In this document: in pieces, positions 47,753 through 57,317 of the stretch
Layout of the letters: each line of letters begins with the position of its first letter
Numbering within the stretch: position 1 is the first letter of the stretch
Source: Devosia limi DSM 17137
GTDB lineage: Bacteria > Pseudomonadota > Alphaproteobacteria > Rhizobiales > Devosiaceae
Length of the DNA stretch: 64,000 nucleotides
Direction of reading: 5' to 3'
Assembly: GCF_900128975.1 (NCBI RefSeq)
Contig: NZ_FQVC01000007.1
Span: 124,001-188,000, forward strand
Notes under the pieces: model-generated
What the model saw: the letters and a program-made list of their open reading frames with translations, nothing else
Databases searched by the model: none
Told to the model about the DNA's origin: nothing
Program-made: the position numbers and the translations under genes

Positions 47753-48783
47753 GCCGCTCTCCGCTTCAACAGGATCAACAGCACCATGGCGCCGACAACG
47801 GCAGTTATGGCGCCAACGGGGGCCTCCACCGGATAGATGACGAAGCGCGCGGCAATATCGGCCGTCGTCGCATAGACCGCCCCGATCAGCGCCGCCGCCG
47901 GGATCAGCAGCTTGTGACGCAGGCCCACCAGCCAGCGCGCCGCATGGGGCACGACGAGGCCGACAAAGCCGACCGGGCCAGCCATGGAGACGGCAGCTCC
48001 GGTCAACAGCGATACCGAGAGGAAACTGGCGCCCCGCACCAGCACCAGCGGCACGCCGAGACCGGTGGCGGTCGAGTCATCGGCCTGCAGCGCATCGAGC
48101 GTGCGGGCCAGGGCAATGGCGATCAGTGCGCCGACAAGAATGATCGGCGCGCCGCTCTGCACCAGCGCCATCGGCCGATCGACAAAAGCACCCGACAGCC
48201 AGAAAAGCAGCTGCTGCAATTGTGCTTCATTGGTGGTCAGGATGATCTGGACGATGGAATTGCCAAGCCCGGCAACGGTTACGCCGATCAAAACGATGCG
48301 AATGGGCGACAATCCACCGGCAGTGGCAGCCAGCAAGAAAACCAGCATGCTGGTTGCCAAAGCCCCCGCCGCAGCCGCCAGCGACAGGCCCAGCAGCGAT
48401 CCGACCCCAAAGACGGCACTGGCCATAACCACCGCCACCGAGGCCCCGGCATTGAGCCCCAGCGTGTCAGGCGAAGCGATCCGATTGCGCGACAGGGTCT
48501 GCACCAGGACGCCGGCAATACCGAGACCGGCGCCGACAAGGGGGGCAATCACCGCCCGGGGCAGGCGCAGATTGGCGATGACCACCGCCGTCTCGGAGCC
48601 GTCAAAGGCGAACAGCGCCTGCCACACCTGCTCTAGCGAATAGATCTTGTAGCCGAGCGTCAGGCTGGCCAGCACGGCGATGACCAGCCCGACCACAAGG
48701 CCGGCATAGATCAATGGCAGAGGCCGGGCCAGCGGGCCGGATCGAACAGTGGACAGGGCGGGAGCAGACAGGGCGAACCCCAT
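47749..48783 (-). CDS. Ferric-siderophore ABC transporter permease (FecCD family)
   Basis: The 344-residue membrane protein has the family segments PRAVIAPLVGAGLGIAGVLVQTLSRN, SPDTLGLNAGASVAVV and MAGPVGFVGLVVPHAARWLVG. It is the first gene of the minus-strand operon and is divergent from the binding proteins. Its start has no obvious Shine-Dalgarno, and an iron-type operator begins 5 bp upstream, so it may be leaderless or the start may be slightly further in. Confidence 0.9.
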   Translation of the reverse strand: MGFALSAPALSTVRSGPLARPLPLIYAGLVVGLVIAVLASLTLGYKIYSLEQVWQALFAFDGSETAVVIANLRLPRAVIAPLVGAGLGIAGVLVQTLSRNRIASPDTLGLNAGASVAVVMASAVFGVGSLLGLSLAAAAGALATSMLVFLLAATAGGLSPIRIVLIGVTVAGLGNSIVQIILTTNEAQLQQLLFWLSGAFVDRPMALVQSGAPIILVGALIAIALARTLDALQADDSTATGLGVPLVLVRGASFLSVSLLTGAAVSMAGPVGFVGLVVPHAARWLVGLRHKLLIPAAALIGAVYATTADIAARFVIYPVEAPVGAITAVVGAMVLLILLKRRAA

Positions 48784-48787
48784 AAGA

Positions 48788-48819
48788 TGATATTGACAGT
48801 CAGATTAAATTCTGACTGT
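48788..48819. promoter_or_regulatory. Iron-type operator with overlapping 9-bp palindrome
   Basis: TGATATTGACAGTCA at 48788-48802 fits TGA-N9-TCA. A perfect inverted repeat (ACAGTCAGA at 48796 and TCTGACTGT at 48811, spacer TTAAAT) overlaps it. It lies between the divergent siderophore permease and binding-protein genes, so one regulator could control both. Confidence 0.6.
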
Positions 48820-48867
48820 TTGCCCAGATCATTTTCTGACCCACCCTGTCAAGTTTATAGGCGACAA

Positions 48868-49788
48868 ATGTCCACTTTTCGTAACCTGATCGCGGGGGCC
48901 GCAGCAACGCTGCTCATCGCGCTCGCGCCGGCCAGTATGGCCCGCGAAATCACCCATTCGATGGGCGTTACCACAGTTCCCGACGCGCCGCAGCGCATCG
49001 TGGTGCTGACCAATGAAGGCACCGAGGCGCTGCTCGCTGTCGGCATTATCCCCGTCGGCGCCGTGCGCTCATGGCTGGGCGATCCGTGGTATGCGCACAT
49101 CGCCGCCCAGATGGCCGACGTGACCGTATTGGGCGAAGAATCGGCGGTGAACCTCGAGCTGCTGGCCGCCCTGGAGCCCGACCTGATCCTGGGCACCAAG
49201 ATCCGCCACGAAAAGATCTACGAGCAGCTATCGGCCATCGCTCCCACCGTGATCTCCGAGCGGCTACGCGGCGACTGGAAAGAAAACTTCACCCTGTACA
49301 CCGAAGCTGCCGGCAAGGCCGATGCAGGCGCCGCCGCCGTCGCCGCCTATGATGAGCGCATTGCCAAGCTCAGCGCCGAACTGGGCGATGCCAAGGCCGA
49401 GAAGATCTCGCTGGTCCGCTTCATGTCGGGCCGCACCCGTATCTATCTCAAGGATACTTTTGCCGGCGTCGTGCTGGAACAGCTGGGCTTTGCCCGGCCG
49501 GCCAACCAGGACCGCATGGAATTCGTCGATGAAGTGACCAAGGAACGTATCCCCGAGTTCGAGGGTGATCGCCTGTTCTACTTCGTCTACGAGAGCGGTG
49601 ACGGCGCCGCTGACAGCGCGGCCGCCGACTGGACCGCCGATCCGCTGTGGCAGGCCCTGCCCGTGGTTAAGGCCGGCAAGGCGCAAAAGGTCGATGACGC
49701 GATCTGGAACACCGCCGGTGGCATCATCGCGGCCAATGCGCTGCTCGACCAGATCGAGTCCATTTACGGCGTCGCCCCCACCCGCTGA
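48868..49788 (+). CDS. Siderophore-binding periplasmic protein (FecB/FepB-like), copy 1
   Basis: The 306-residue protein has a signal peptide (FRNLIAGAAATLLIALAPASMA, cleavage before REITH) and a type-3 binding fold (MGVTTVPDAPQRIVVLTNEGTEALLAVGI, then NLELLAALEPDLILGTKI). It binds the ferric chelate for the FecCD/FecE system encoded opposite. A second, closely related gene follows. ATG 48868 puts the signal peptide first. Confidence 0.92.
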   Translation: MSTFRNLIAGAAATLLIALAPASMAREITHSMGVTTVPDAPQRIVVLTNEGTEALLAVGIIPVGAVRSWLGDPWYAHIAAQMADVTVLGEESAVNLELLAALEPDLILGTKIRHEKIYEQLSAIAPTVISERLRGDWKENFTLYTEAAGKADAGAAAVAAYDERIAKLSAELGDAKAEKISLVRFMSGRTRIYLKDTFAGVVLEQLGFARPANQDRMEFVDEVTKERIPEFEGDRLFYFVYESGDGAADSAAADWTADPLWQALPVVKAGKAQKVDDAIWNTAGGIIAANALLDQIESIYGVAPTR

Positions 49789-49796
49789 TCCCAATT

Positions 49797-49819
49797 GGCC
49801 GGCGCCCATGGTGCCGGCC
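49797..49819. terminator. Hairpin between the two siderophore-binding protein genes
   Basis: A 10-bp stem with one G-T wobble (GGCCGGCGCC with GGTGCCGGCC), loop CAT, then GTTCTTTT. It is probably a partial terminator or a 3'-end stabiliser for copy 1. Confidence 0.5.
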
Positions 49820-49845
49820 GTTCTTTTGCACCCTGGAGTAAATCC

Positions 49846-50760
49846 ATGATCAAGCAGTTCCTCGCTATCGCCCTTGCCGGCGTGGCCTTCGCAGCCCCAG
49901 TGGCAGCGCGCGAAATCACCCACGCCATGGGCGTCACCGAAGTCCCCGACGCGCCGCAACGCGTGGTGATCCTGACCAATGAGGGCACCGAGGCCCTGCT
50001 CTATGTCGGCGTGGTGCCGGTCGGCGCGGTGCAGAGCTGGAATGGCGACCCCTGGTATGCCCATGTTGCCGAAGCGCTCAAGGACACCGTGCCGCTCGGG
50101 ACCGAGAATGCGGTCAATCTGGAAGTGCTGGCCAGCCTCGAGCCCGATCTGATCATCGGCAACAAGGTGCGCCAGGAAAAGATCTATGCGCAGCTTTCGG
50201 CGATCGCGCCGACGGTGTTTGCGGAAAACCTCAGCGGCAATTGGCGCGAAAACCAGCTTCTCTACAGCACCGCGGTCGGCAAGGCGGCGGAGGCCGAAGC
50301 CGGGCTCGCCAAATTCGCCGCACGCACTGCCGCGCTGCGGGACGCCGTTGGCCCCGCCATTGACGATCAGATGTCGCTGGTGCGCTTCGCGCCCGGCCGT
50401 ACCCGCATCTATTACAAGGATACTTTTGCCGGCGGCATTCTCGAGCAGATCGGGTTCAAGCGCCCCGCGGCGCAGGACAAGGACGAGTTCGCCGAGGAAG
50501 TGCAGAAGGAACGTATCCCGGAAATGGCCGGCGATCGCATCTTCTATTTCTCGGCCGATGCCGACCCGGAAGAAAACAAGGCGAACCTGACCGAATGGCT
50601 GGCCGACCCGCTGTGGCTGAACCTCGACGCCGTCAAGAACGGCAAGGCCCAGCGCGTCAGCGAGCTGGTGTGGAACAGCGGCGGCGGCATTCTCAGCGCC
50701 TTCACCATGGTCGACGAACTGGCTGCCATCTATGGCGTGAGCTTGCCGGCAGCCGAATAA
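49846..50760 (+). CDS. Siderophore-binding periplasmic protein, copy 2
   Basis: The 304-residue protein has a signal peptide (IKQFLAIALAGVAFAAPVAA, cleavage before REITH) and the same fold as copy 1. By eye about half of the residues match, with shared blocks such as APQRVVILTNEGTEAL and GRTRIYYKDTFAG. The tandem paralogs feeding one permease could recognise different siderophores. Its 3' end overlaps the convergent glycosyltransferase gene by 31 bp. Confidence 0.92.
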   Translation: MIKQFLAIALAGVAFAAPVAAREITHAMGVTEVPDAPQRVVILTNEGTEALLYVGVVPVGAVQSWNGDPWYAHVAEALKDTVPLGTENAVNLEVLASLEPDLIIGNKVRQEKIYAQLSAIAPTVFAENLSGNWRENQLLYSTAVGKAAEAEAGLAKFAARTAALRDAVGPAIDDQMSLVRFAPGRTRIYYKDTFAGGILEQIGFKRPAAQDKDEFAEEVQKERIPEMAGDRIFYFSADADPEENKANLTEWLADPLWLNLDAVKNGKAQRVSELVWNSGGGILSAFTMVDELAAIYGVSLPAAE

Positions 50761-52622
50761 ACCGGCGCAACTTGCGGAGCGGGCGCAGTCCCGCTCCGGT
50801 GGCGGTGGCGACGCCGCGACAGGATGGGGCGATGCTCGGTCTTGGCCCAGTGAAACGGCCTGTCGAGGAGCTCGCGCACCGCGCGCAGCGCGGCAAAGGC
50901 GATCAGCAGCCAATAGAATGGCAAGGCCAATTGCTGGAGCATCAGATGGTAGCGGCGGTGCCGGTGGAGCCCCAACAGGGTCTGCGCCATCACCGCGCCA
51001 TGCCCCAGGGCGAACACACCGAGATAGAGCACCTGCCACGACAGGGGCGTATCGGGCAGCGCCGGGAGCCCCAGCGCCAGCCGCCCCACAAGGGTCAGCA
51101 AAAAAGCGCAGTGGAGTAGCGGCGCGACGATCATCCCCAGCACCAGGAACTCGAAGACCAGCATCGGGACCAGGCCCATTTCCTTATAGAGGCGCAAGGG
51201 ACTGCGGTTATGGACGATGAAAGTCTGCATCCAGCCCTTGAGCCAGCGCGTGCGCTGGTTCATCCAGGTCTTCAGTCGGATCGGCGCCTCTTCCTGGGTG
51301 CTCGACGCCAAAACGCCGATGCGATAGCGCATCCGGGCCAGCCGCATGCCGAGATCGGCGTCCTCGGTGACGTTGAAGGCATCCCAGCCGCCCAGCGCCC
51401 GCAAAGTCGAGACGCGGAAATGGTTGGAGGTGCCACCCAGCGGCACCGGCAGGCCCCAGGCGGCAAGCGCTGGCAGCATAACCCCGAACAGACCCGCATA
51501 TTCACCCGCGAACAGGCCGGTGAGCAGGCTCTCGCGGCCATTGTCGATCAGCAGTTCAGCCTGAAGGCATTCGATGTCCGGCTCGGCGCGGAACCGCGCG
51601 GCAGCGAGACGAAGCTGGCCGGGGTCGGGCGTATCCTCGGCATCATAGACCACGACATGCTGACCCCGGCAGAGCGGCAGGGCGAAATCGAGCGCCTTGG
51701 GCTTGGTCAGGGGCAGAGCTTCGGGCACCGGCACCAGCGAGAAGCGCGGATCGTCAAGTAACTGGCGTACCGCCACCAAAGTCGCCGCCGAACGGGCCTC
51801 GACCACGAATTTGATGTCGAGCTTGTCGGCGGGATAATCCAGCGCTGCCATCGCCCGCTGCAATTGCGGCACCATATGCGCCTCGTTGCGCAACGGGATC
51901 AGCACCGAATAGACCGGCAGTTCGGCGTCGGGGATCGGCTCGGGCGCAGCCGCAACCGGCGTGACCAGCGCATGGCGGATGGCGGCAAGGCGAATGGCCG
52001 CAGGCACGGCCAGCATGGCAAGCACCAGCAGGCCGAGTACCGACGGCCCCAGAAACGGCATGAGGATTACCGCGCCGAGCAATACCAGCAGGCCAGAAAC
52101 GAAGAGCCATCGCGCCGGCCTGGTCAGTTCCAGTTGTGCTGCTGCATAGGGCCAGCGGCGGGCAAGATTTTGGCGGGCGCCATCGATCAGTGCCGACGAA
52201 CACGCATTGACCAGATAGGCCCGCAGGGCCGAGGCCGGAACGAGGCAAACCTGGCGCGCCAATGCGGGATGGCGGCGCCGATATGCCTTCATCGCCAGGA
52301 GATTGCTGAAATCGGGAGCACAGAACAGCACATCGATGTCCAGGACCATGACGCGGAAGCACTTGATATCGGCCAGGGCGTCGAGCCGCACCGGGGCGCT
52401 GGAGCCACTGAGATTGCGCGGCACCACGTCGAAATAGGCCATATCCAGCCATGCGGCGGCGCGCTCCATTGCCGGCGCCTCGCCGATGCCGAGGATCACG
52501 GCGCAATAGACCAGGACGTCGATCTCGCGTTCCAGAGCGGCATGGAGCACTTGGCGTGCAGTCTCGTCGTCCGGGCAATCCTGGCGCAAGATCGCTTTTA
52601 TCAAGTCCAACGTGTCCGACAC
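50730..52622 (-). CDS. Membrane glycosyltransferase family 2 (cellulose-synthase-like)
   Basis: The protein has about 630 residues. An N-terminal cytoplasmic region of about 180 residues precedes two transmembrane helices, a GT2 catalytic domain (VYSVLIPLRNEAHMVPQLQRAMAALDY, VVYDAEDTPDPGQL, GGTSNHFR, TEDADLGMRL, QRTRWLKGWMQT) and C-terminal membrane helices. This makes a processive exopolysaccharide or lipid glycosylation enzyme likely. GTG 52622 is a reasoned but weak start; the frame is open 200 nt further upstream. It follows a LuxR solo on the same strand. Confidence 0.8.
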   Translation of the reverse strand: MSDTLDLIKAILRQDCPDDETARQVLHAALEREIDVLVYCAVILGIGEAPAMERAAAWLDMAYFDVVPRNLSGSSAPVRLDALADIKCFRVMVLDIDVLFCAPDFSNLLAMKAYRRRHPALARQVCLVPASALRAYLVNACSSALIDGARQNLARRWPYAAAQLELTRPARWLFVSGLLVLLGAVILMPFLGPSVLGLLVLAMLAVPAAIRLAAIRHALVTPVAAAPEPIPDAELPVYSVLIPLRNEAHMVPQLQRAMAALDYPADKLDIKFVVEARSAATLVAVRQLLDDPRFSLVPVPEALPLTKPKALDFALPLCRGQHVVVYDAEDTPDPGQLRLAAARFRAEPDIECLQAELLIDNGRESLLTGLFAGEYAGLFGVMLPALAAWGLPVPLGGTSNHFRVSTLRALGGWDAFNVTEDADLGMRLARMRYRIGVLASSTQEEAPIRLKTWMNQRTRWLKGWMQTFIVHNRSPLRLYKEMGLVPMLVFEFLVLGMIVAPLLHCAFLLTLVGRLALGLPALPDTPLSWQVLYLGVFALGHGAVMAQTLLGLHRHRRYHLMLQQLALPFYWLLIAFAALRAVRELLDRPFHWAKTEHRPILSRRRHRHRSGTAPAPQVAPVYSAAGKLTP

Positions 52623-52958
52623 GGCAACCTGCAAGTTTGGGTCAATGCGGGAGCAGACTGTGCTGGCGGGGATCTGGAGGACGGCTGACGCGCCAGATGA
52701 TCTGCAAAATGAGCTGCGTAATCGCCCGGGTATCATCACGACAATGGCCCGCATCGGCATCGCGGCAGCTCGGGGCGTCACCACCCGGCAGGTCAAAGTG
52801 TCCCCGGTGCTGCAGATGCCCATTGCGCCCGTGCAAGACCAATGCCGGTCCAGCGACCAGCGCGCTTTCCAGATGCGCCTTCATTGCTGCCCCCAACGCC
52901 GTCCGGGCGTTAAGACTTCATTTAGGCAGTGGAGCCGGCCGTGCGGTATTGGGGGAAG
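52623..52958. other. Gap between LuxR solo and glycosyltransferase
   Basis: The 336 bp hold no convincing gene. The extension of the glycosyltransferase frame into this region is Arg/Ser-rich and unlike a protein domain. No lux-box-like CTG-N10-CAG palindrome was clear. Confidence 0.5.
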
Positions 52959-53678
52959 TCACAATGCGATGAGACGATAACGGATCGCCTCAACGACCGT
53001 GTGCAGCCGGTTGCTGGTGCCCAGTTTGCGCTGGGCGTTCTCGCAATGCTGGTTGACCGTGCGCTCGGTCAGGCCGGTGATGGTGGCGATCTCATGGGCC
53101 GTTTTGCCATTGGCCGCCCATTTGAGCACCTCGGCTTCGCGCTGGGTAATGGCACGACGCTGGCTGGCATCGTCGGCATTGGCATTGATGTGGCGCATCT
53201 GTCCGTGGGCATAGAGAGCCAGCATATGCAACTCGAGCCGCAGCGTATGAGTCAGGTGCCCGGTCGGACCGACCAGCGATACAGCGCCATGCCCCCCACC
53301 TCCGAGATGAATGGGGACACAAAGCCCCTCGCGCAAACCGAAATCGCTGGCTTCGCTTTTGATCCGCTGTCCCATGCGGTCGGCATTGGGATCGAAGGGC
53401 GCTTCGTCCCAGGTGAACGGCATGGCCGTGGAAAAGCAGTAGCGGGCGACCGGATCGAAACGCACATAGTCGCGCTCGATATAGCGTTCGTAGAACTCCT
53501 CCGGCCAGCCCGAAAGCAGCACGAGCGGGCGCACATCCATTCCCGGATCAGGCAGTCCTGAAATTATGAAGCGATCAAACCCGTAAGAGCAAATCGCCTT
53601 GTGCATCAGATCGAAGACGGCCGGCGCGCTGGTCTGGCGCTGGATCGCCTCGATCGTCGAGAGCAGATCGACATTCAC
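52959..53678 (-). CDS. LuxR-family autoinducer-binding-type regulator, apparent solo
   Basis: The 239-residue regulator has an N-terminal ligand domain and a C-terminal GerE HTH (ITQREAEVLKWAANGKTAHEIATITGLTERTVNQHCENAQRKLG). Compared with TraR, Tyr 66, Asp 75, Pro 76 and Trp 90 match ligand-pocket residues, but the position of TraR Trp 57 is Phe 62. No luxI synthase is in the window. It may sense a foreign or non-AHL signal. The glycosyltransferase downstream is a possible target. Confidence 0.87.
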   Translation of the reverse strand: MNVDLLSTIEAIQRQTSAPAVFDLMHKAICSYGFDRFIISGLPDPGMDVRPLVLLSGWPEEFYERYIERDYVRFDPVARYCFSTAMPFTWDEAPFDPNADRMGQRIKSEASDFGLREGLCVPIHLGGGGHGAVSLVGPTGHLTHTLRLELHMLALYAHGQMRHINANADDASQRRAITQREAEVLKWAANGKTAHEIATITGLTERTVNQHCENAQRKLGTSNRLHTVVEAIRYRLIAL

Positions 53679-53773
53679 CTGGCATCCCCCTGGCCCGGTT
53701 CATGCGGTCAGTCTGGCCGGATACGCGAGATTGCGCAAGTCATGCCTACATCCTCAAACTGCTGACAACAAAG

Positions 53774-53802
53774 AAAAACCGCCGCCCCGTTGGGAGCGGC
53801 GG
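53774..53802 (-). terminator. Rho-independent terminator of hslO
   Basis: On the minus strand CCGCCGCTCC pairs with GGGGCGGCGG, followed by five T (53778-53774). It is 24 bp past the hslO stop. Confidence 0.85.
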
Positions 53803-53825
53803 TTTCGTGCGGCAGTGCAACTGCG

Positions 53826-54827
53826 CTAGTGCTTGACGCCGAACTGGTGCGGATTGAAGTGATAGGCCGTCGAGCAGAATTCGCAGACCACCTCGATTTG
53901 ACCATCCACCGCCATTTCTTCGCGGTCTTCGGCTGAAAAACTATCGGCCAGCATTTCTTCGATACGATCGGCCGAGCAGGTGCAGCGCTCAACCATTGGC
54001 AGGGGCGAGAACACCCGCACGCCGGTCTCGTGATAGAGCCGGAACAGTAGCCGCTCGGGCGACAGGTCCGGATCGGCCAGTTCGAGATCCTCGAGCGTTG
54101 TGAGCAGGGCCTTAGCCTCGCTCCAGCCATCGGCCTCGTCCAGTTCCTCGTAATTGCCATCGCCCGGCAGGTCGATCTGCCGGCTGATGCCGCTCTCCGG
54201 CAGGTGCTGGATCAGGACGCCACCGGCGCGCCAATGGGGCCGATGATCGCCCTTGCGGGTGATCTCGGCAACCGCCAGCCGCACCATGGTAGGGATCTGC
54301 TCGGATTGCATGAAATAGGTATGCGCCACTTCCTCGAGCGAATGACCATCAAGGGCGACAATACCCTGATAACGCTCGGTATGGGGGCCCTGGTCGATGG
54401 TCATGGCCAGATGGCCCTTGCCGAGTAGTTCGCCCGGCTTGGTGCGGCCGCTCTCGGCTGCCTTGACCAGGGCATCGTGATCGAAACGGGCATAGCCGCG
54501 CAGCCCGTCGGGGGCGTCGAAATCGACGACGATCAGGTTGACCGGGCCATCGGTCTGGGTCTGCATGATGAAGCGCCCCTCGAACTTGAGCGAGGAGCCG
54601 ATCAGCGCCGCCAGCACCACCGCTTCACCCAGCAGCCGGGCAACCGGCGCCGGATAGGAATGGCGATTGAGAATGGTGTCCAGGGCATCACCCAGCCGCA
54701 CCGAGCGGCCACGGGTATCGAGCTTGTCGAGGGTGAAGGGCACCACGGCATCGTCGCCCGTTTCCGGGCGATCGAGACCGAGGGAAGACATCAGGGTGTC
54801 GGTCATGGCAGTCGCGTCCGTCGTCAT
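53826..54827 (-). CDS. hslO: Redox-regulated chaperone Hsp33
   Basis: The 333-residue chaperone prevents aggregation when oxidised. The C-terminal Zn-binding cysteines CTC and CEFC, about 30 residues apart, are present. The N-terminal part has DFDAPDGLRGYARFD and LLGKGHLAMTIDQG. Start ATG 54827 has no strong ribosome site; in-frame ATGs at 54806 and 54791 are alternatives. It is the third gene after argD and argF, an arrangement I recall from other alphaproteobacteria. Confidence 0.93.
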   Translation of the reverse strand: MTTDATAMTDTLMSSLGLDRPETGDDAVVPFTLDKLDTRGRSVRLGDALDTILNRHSYPAPVARLLGEAVVLAALIGSSLKFEGRFIMQTQTDGPVNLIVVDFDAPDGLRGYARFDHDALVKAAESGRTKPGELLGKGHLAMTIDQGPHTERYQGIVALDGHSLEEVAHTYFMQSEQIPTMVRLAVAEITRKGDHRPHWRAGGVLIQHLPESGISRQIDLPGDGNYEELDEADGWSEAKALLTTLEDLELADPDLSPERLLFRLYHETGVRVFSPLPMVERCTCSADRIEEMLADSFSAEDREEMAVDGQIEVVCEFCSTAYHFNPHQFGVKH

Positions 54828-54885
54828 TGTCAGAAAGGGCTTTCAGGTCGGCAAGGCCAACCAGCAATACCAGCAGACCCCATCC

Positions 54886-54947
54886 TGAGCGCATCGAAAG
54901 CAGACCACAACCCAAGGTGGGTGCGATCTGCTGGTTCGACAGGCTCA
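54886..54947. repeat. Imperfect inverted repeat (family D) between argF and hslO
   Basis: The left arm around TGAGCGCATCGAAAGCAGA and the right arm around TCTGCTGGTTCGACAGGCTCA pair imperfectly. The motif TTCGACAGGCTCA is widespread as an intergenic repeat in alphaproteobacteria, as I recall. The gap has no gene. Confidence 0.6.
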
Positions 54948-54985
54948 CCATGAAGTCTGGTGATGAATCCGGTCAATATCGGGGA

Positions 54986-55918
54986 CTAGTTGGTCTCGAC
55001 CCCGAAGGCCCAGCACAGGATGGCTTTTTGTGCATGGAGGCGGTTTTCGGCTTCGTCAAACACCACTGACTGGGGACCGTCGATCACCTCGTCGGTCACC
55101 TCGTCGCCGCGATGGGCGGGCAGGCAGTGCATGAACAGAGCGTCTTTGTTCGCCAGGCCCATCAAATTGGTGTTCACCTGGTAGGGTTTCAAGACCCGGC
55201 GACGCTCGGCGGCGTCGGTGTCGCCCATCGACACCCAGGTATCGGTGACGATCAGGTCAGCATTCTCGACCGCCTCGCGCGGATCCTCGATCAGCTTGAC
55301 CCATTTTCCGGCCTTTTCGATATCCAGCATCAGGTCCTTTTCGGGCCAGTATTCGTCCGGCACGGCAATCGTCAGCTCGCACTCGAACAGCTCGGCCGCA
55401 TTGACCCAGGAATGCAGCACGTTGTTGCTGTCGCCAACCCAGGCCACCTTGGCGCCCTTGATATTGCCGCGATGCTCTTCAAAGGTCATCAGATCGGCCA
55501 TCACCTGGCAGGGATGGGCGCGGCGGGTCAGGCCATTGATCACCGGCACGGTAGCGCCTTCGGACAGCTCGACCAGATCGGCATGGCTGAGAATGCGGAT
55601 CATGATGGCATCGACATAGCGGCTCATCACCCGGCCGGTATCGGTCAGGGTTTCCTCGCGGCTCAGCTGCATGTCCTGGCCGGACAGCATGATGGTCTCA
55701 CCACCAAGCTGGCGCATGCCGACGTCGAAGCTGACCCGGGTGCGGGTGGACTGACGCTCAAAGATCATGGCCAGGACTTTATCGGCCAGCAGCTTGGGCC
55801 GGTCGCCATCCTTGAGGCGGCCTTTGAGGGAAACGGCGGCGTTGAGCATGCCGCGCAGTTCGGAATAGGAAAAGTCGTCGATATTGAGAAAATGCCGTGG
55901 GGTGCCGGTCGAAGTCAT
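54986..55918 (-). CDS. argF: Ornithine carbamoyltransferase
   Basis: The 310-residue enzyme makes citrulline from ornithine and carbamoyl phosphate. The carbamoyl-phosphate loop STRTR is at 57-61, HPCQVMAD follows, ornithine residues are in DTWVSMGD, and [11 protein letters not shown] is the C-terminal signature. ATG 55918 begins the conserved [10 protein letters not shown]; a long open extension upstream overlaps repeat sequence and is rejected. Confidence 0.96.
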   Translation of the reverse strand: MTSTGTPRHFLNIDDFSYSELRGMLNAAVSLKGRLKDGDRPKLLADKVLAMIFERQSTRTRVSFDVGMRQLGGETIMLSGQDMQLSREETLTDTGRVMSRYVDAIMIRILSHADLVELSEGATVPVINGLTRRAHPCQVMADLMTFEEHRGNIKGAKVAWVGDSNNVLHSWVNAAELFECELTIAVPDEYWPEKDLMLDIEKAGKWVKLIEDPREAVENADLIVTDTWVSMGDTDAAERRRVLKPYQVNTNLMGLANKDALFMHCLPAHRGDEVTDEVIDGPQSVVFDEAENRLHAQKAILCWAFGVETN

Positions 55919-56041
55919 GGGCCGGGTTCCTTTTTTGACGCTTGGGTTCGTGAGCTGATCGCTCGGTCGCTCCTCTCTTTGCGAGAGGTCGAGGGCGGCG
56001 CCCGGTGCGCAGACTTTAGTCTGCACGGCTCCGGGGCCGAC

Positions 56042-56069
56042 CCTAGCCCTCCCCTTCAGGGGGGAGGGA
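56042..56069. repeat. Family A palindrome between argD and argF
   Basis: A CCCTCCCC, TTCA, GGGGGGAGGG hairpin with a C-rich flank. Its position between argD and argF suggests it may moderate downstream transcription. Confidence 0.75.
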
Positions 56070-56117
56070 ACAGGCCGCGTCGTCGGCGGCCGAAATAGCG
56101 AACCCGCGTGCTCATGC

Positions 56118-57317
56118 TTACCCCACGGCTGGAACCGAAGCGGTTTCAGCCTCGATGGCGGCAAAGGCCGCACCAAGCTTGTCCATCGCCTCTTCAATGT
56201 CGGCTTCGGAGACGATCAATGGTGGCAGCAGGCGCAGCACATTGTCGCCGGCACCGATGGCTAGCATCTGGTGGTCATCGCGCAGGCGGGCAACGAAGTC
56301 GCGCACCGGCGGGGTGATCTTGATGCCGGCAAGCAGGCCCTTGCCGCGCGATTCCACCACGTAATCGGGATATTTCTGCGCCAGCTGCTGCAGGTGCCAG
56401 GCGAGCTTCTGGCCCATCTGGTTGACGTGATCGATGAAACCTGGCGCCAGGATGCGGTCGAGCACGGCATTGCCGACGGCCGACGCCAGCGGATTGCCGC
56501 CATAGGTCGAGCCATGGGTGCCGGGCACCATGGAGGCGGCAACGTCGCCCTTGGCGAGGCACGCACCCAGCGGGAAGCCGCCGCCAATGGCCTTGGCCAC
56601 GGCGACGATATCGGGCGTGATGCCGCTCCATTCGAAGGCAAAGAACCGGCCAGTCCGGCCGTAGCCGCACTGCACTTCGTCCAGGATCAGCAGCATGCCG
56701 TGCTCATCGCAGAGGGCGCGCAGGCCCTGCATGAATTCGGGGGTCATGGCGGTCACGCCGCCCTCACCCTGCACGGTTTCGATCAGGATGGCGCAGGTCT
56801 GCGGCGTGATCAGCGCTTCGACGGCCTTGAGATCGCCGGGCGCGGTGTGCTTGAAGCCGGCCATTGGCGGGCCGAAGCCTTCCAGATAGCTGGGGTTACC
56901 GCCGGCGGCGATGGTACCCATGGTGCGGCCGTGGAACGAGCCGGTAAAGGCGATGATCTCGTAGCGATCAGTCTCGCCCTTGGCCCAGAAATAATGCCGC
57001 GCGGTCTTGATGGCGCATTCCAGCGCCTCGGCGCCCGAATTGGTGAAGAACACCGAGTCGGCAAAGGTCGCATCGACGAGCCGCTGCCCCAACCGTTCCT
57101 GCTCGGGAATGGTGAAGACATTGGAGGTGTGCCAGACCTTGTCGGCGGCGGACTTGAGCGCGGAGACAAGATGAGCGTCGCCATGGCCGAGCGCGTTCAC
57201 GGCAATGCCGGAATGGAAGTCGAGATAGGATCGGCCGTGCTGGTCGTACAGGCGCATGCCTTCGCCCCGCTCAAACGCGAGTTCGGACCGGGCATAGGTG
57301 CCGTAGAGCGCAGACAT
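56118..57317 (-). CDS. argD: Acetylornithine aminotransferase
   Basis: The 399-residue PLP enzyme works in arginine (and possibly lysine) biosynthesis. Class III features are [42 protein letters not shown] and [14 protein letters not shown], with the PLP Lys in the last. Length is normal. It opens the argD-argF-hslO group and diverges from gcrA. Confidence 0.96.
   Translation of the reverse strand: MSALYGTYARSELAFERGEGMRLYDQHGRSYLDFHSGIAVNALGHGDAHLVSALKSAADKVWHTSNVFTIPEQERLGQRLVDATFADSVFFTNSGAEALECAIKTARHYFWAKGETDRYEIIAFTGSFHGRTMGTIAAGGNPSYLEGFGPPMAGFKHTAPGDLKAVEALITPQTCAILIETVQGEGGVTAMTPEFMQGLRALCDEHGMLLILDEVQCGYGRTGRFFAFEWSGITPDIVAVAKAIGGGFPLGACLAKGDVAASMVPGTHGSTYGGNPLASAVGNAVLDRILAPGFIDHVNQMGQKLAWHLQQLAQKYPDYVVESRGKGLLAGIKITPPVRDFVARLRDDHQMLAIGAGDNVLRLLPPLIVSEADIEEAMDKLGAAFAAIEAETASVPAVG

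Noticed and set aside
54920..54950. GGTTCGAC segment as a tRNA T-arm
   Set aside because: No acceptor or anticodon stem is present around it; it belongs to an intergenic repeat.
55919..56197. N-terminal extension of argF
   Set aside because: The open frame runs through a family A repeat and has no similarity to the enzyme; ATG 55918 starts the conserved sequence.
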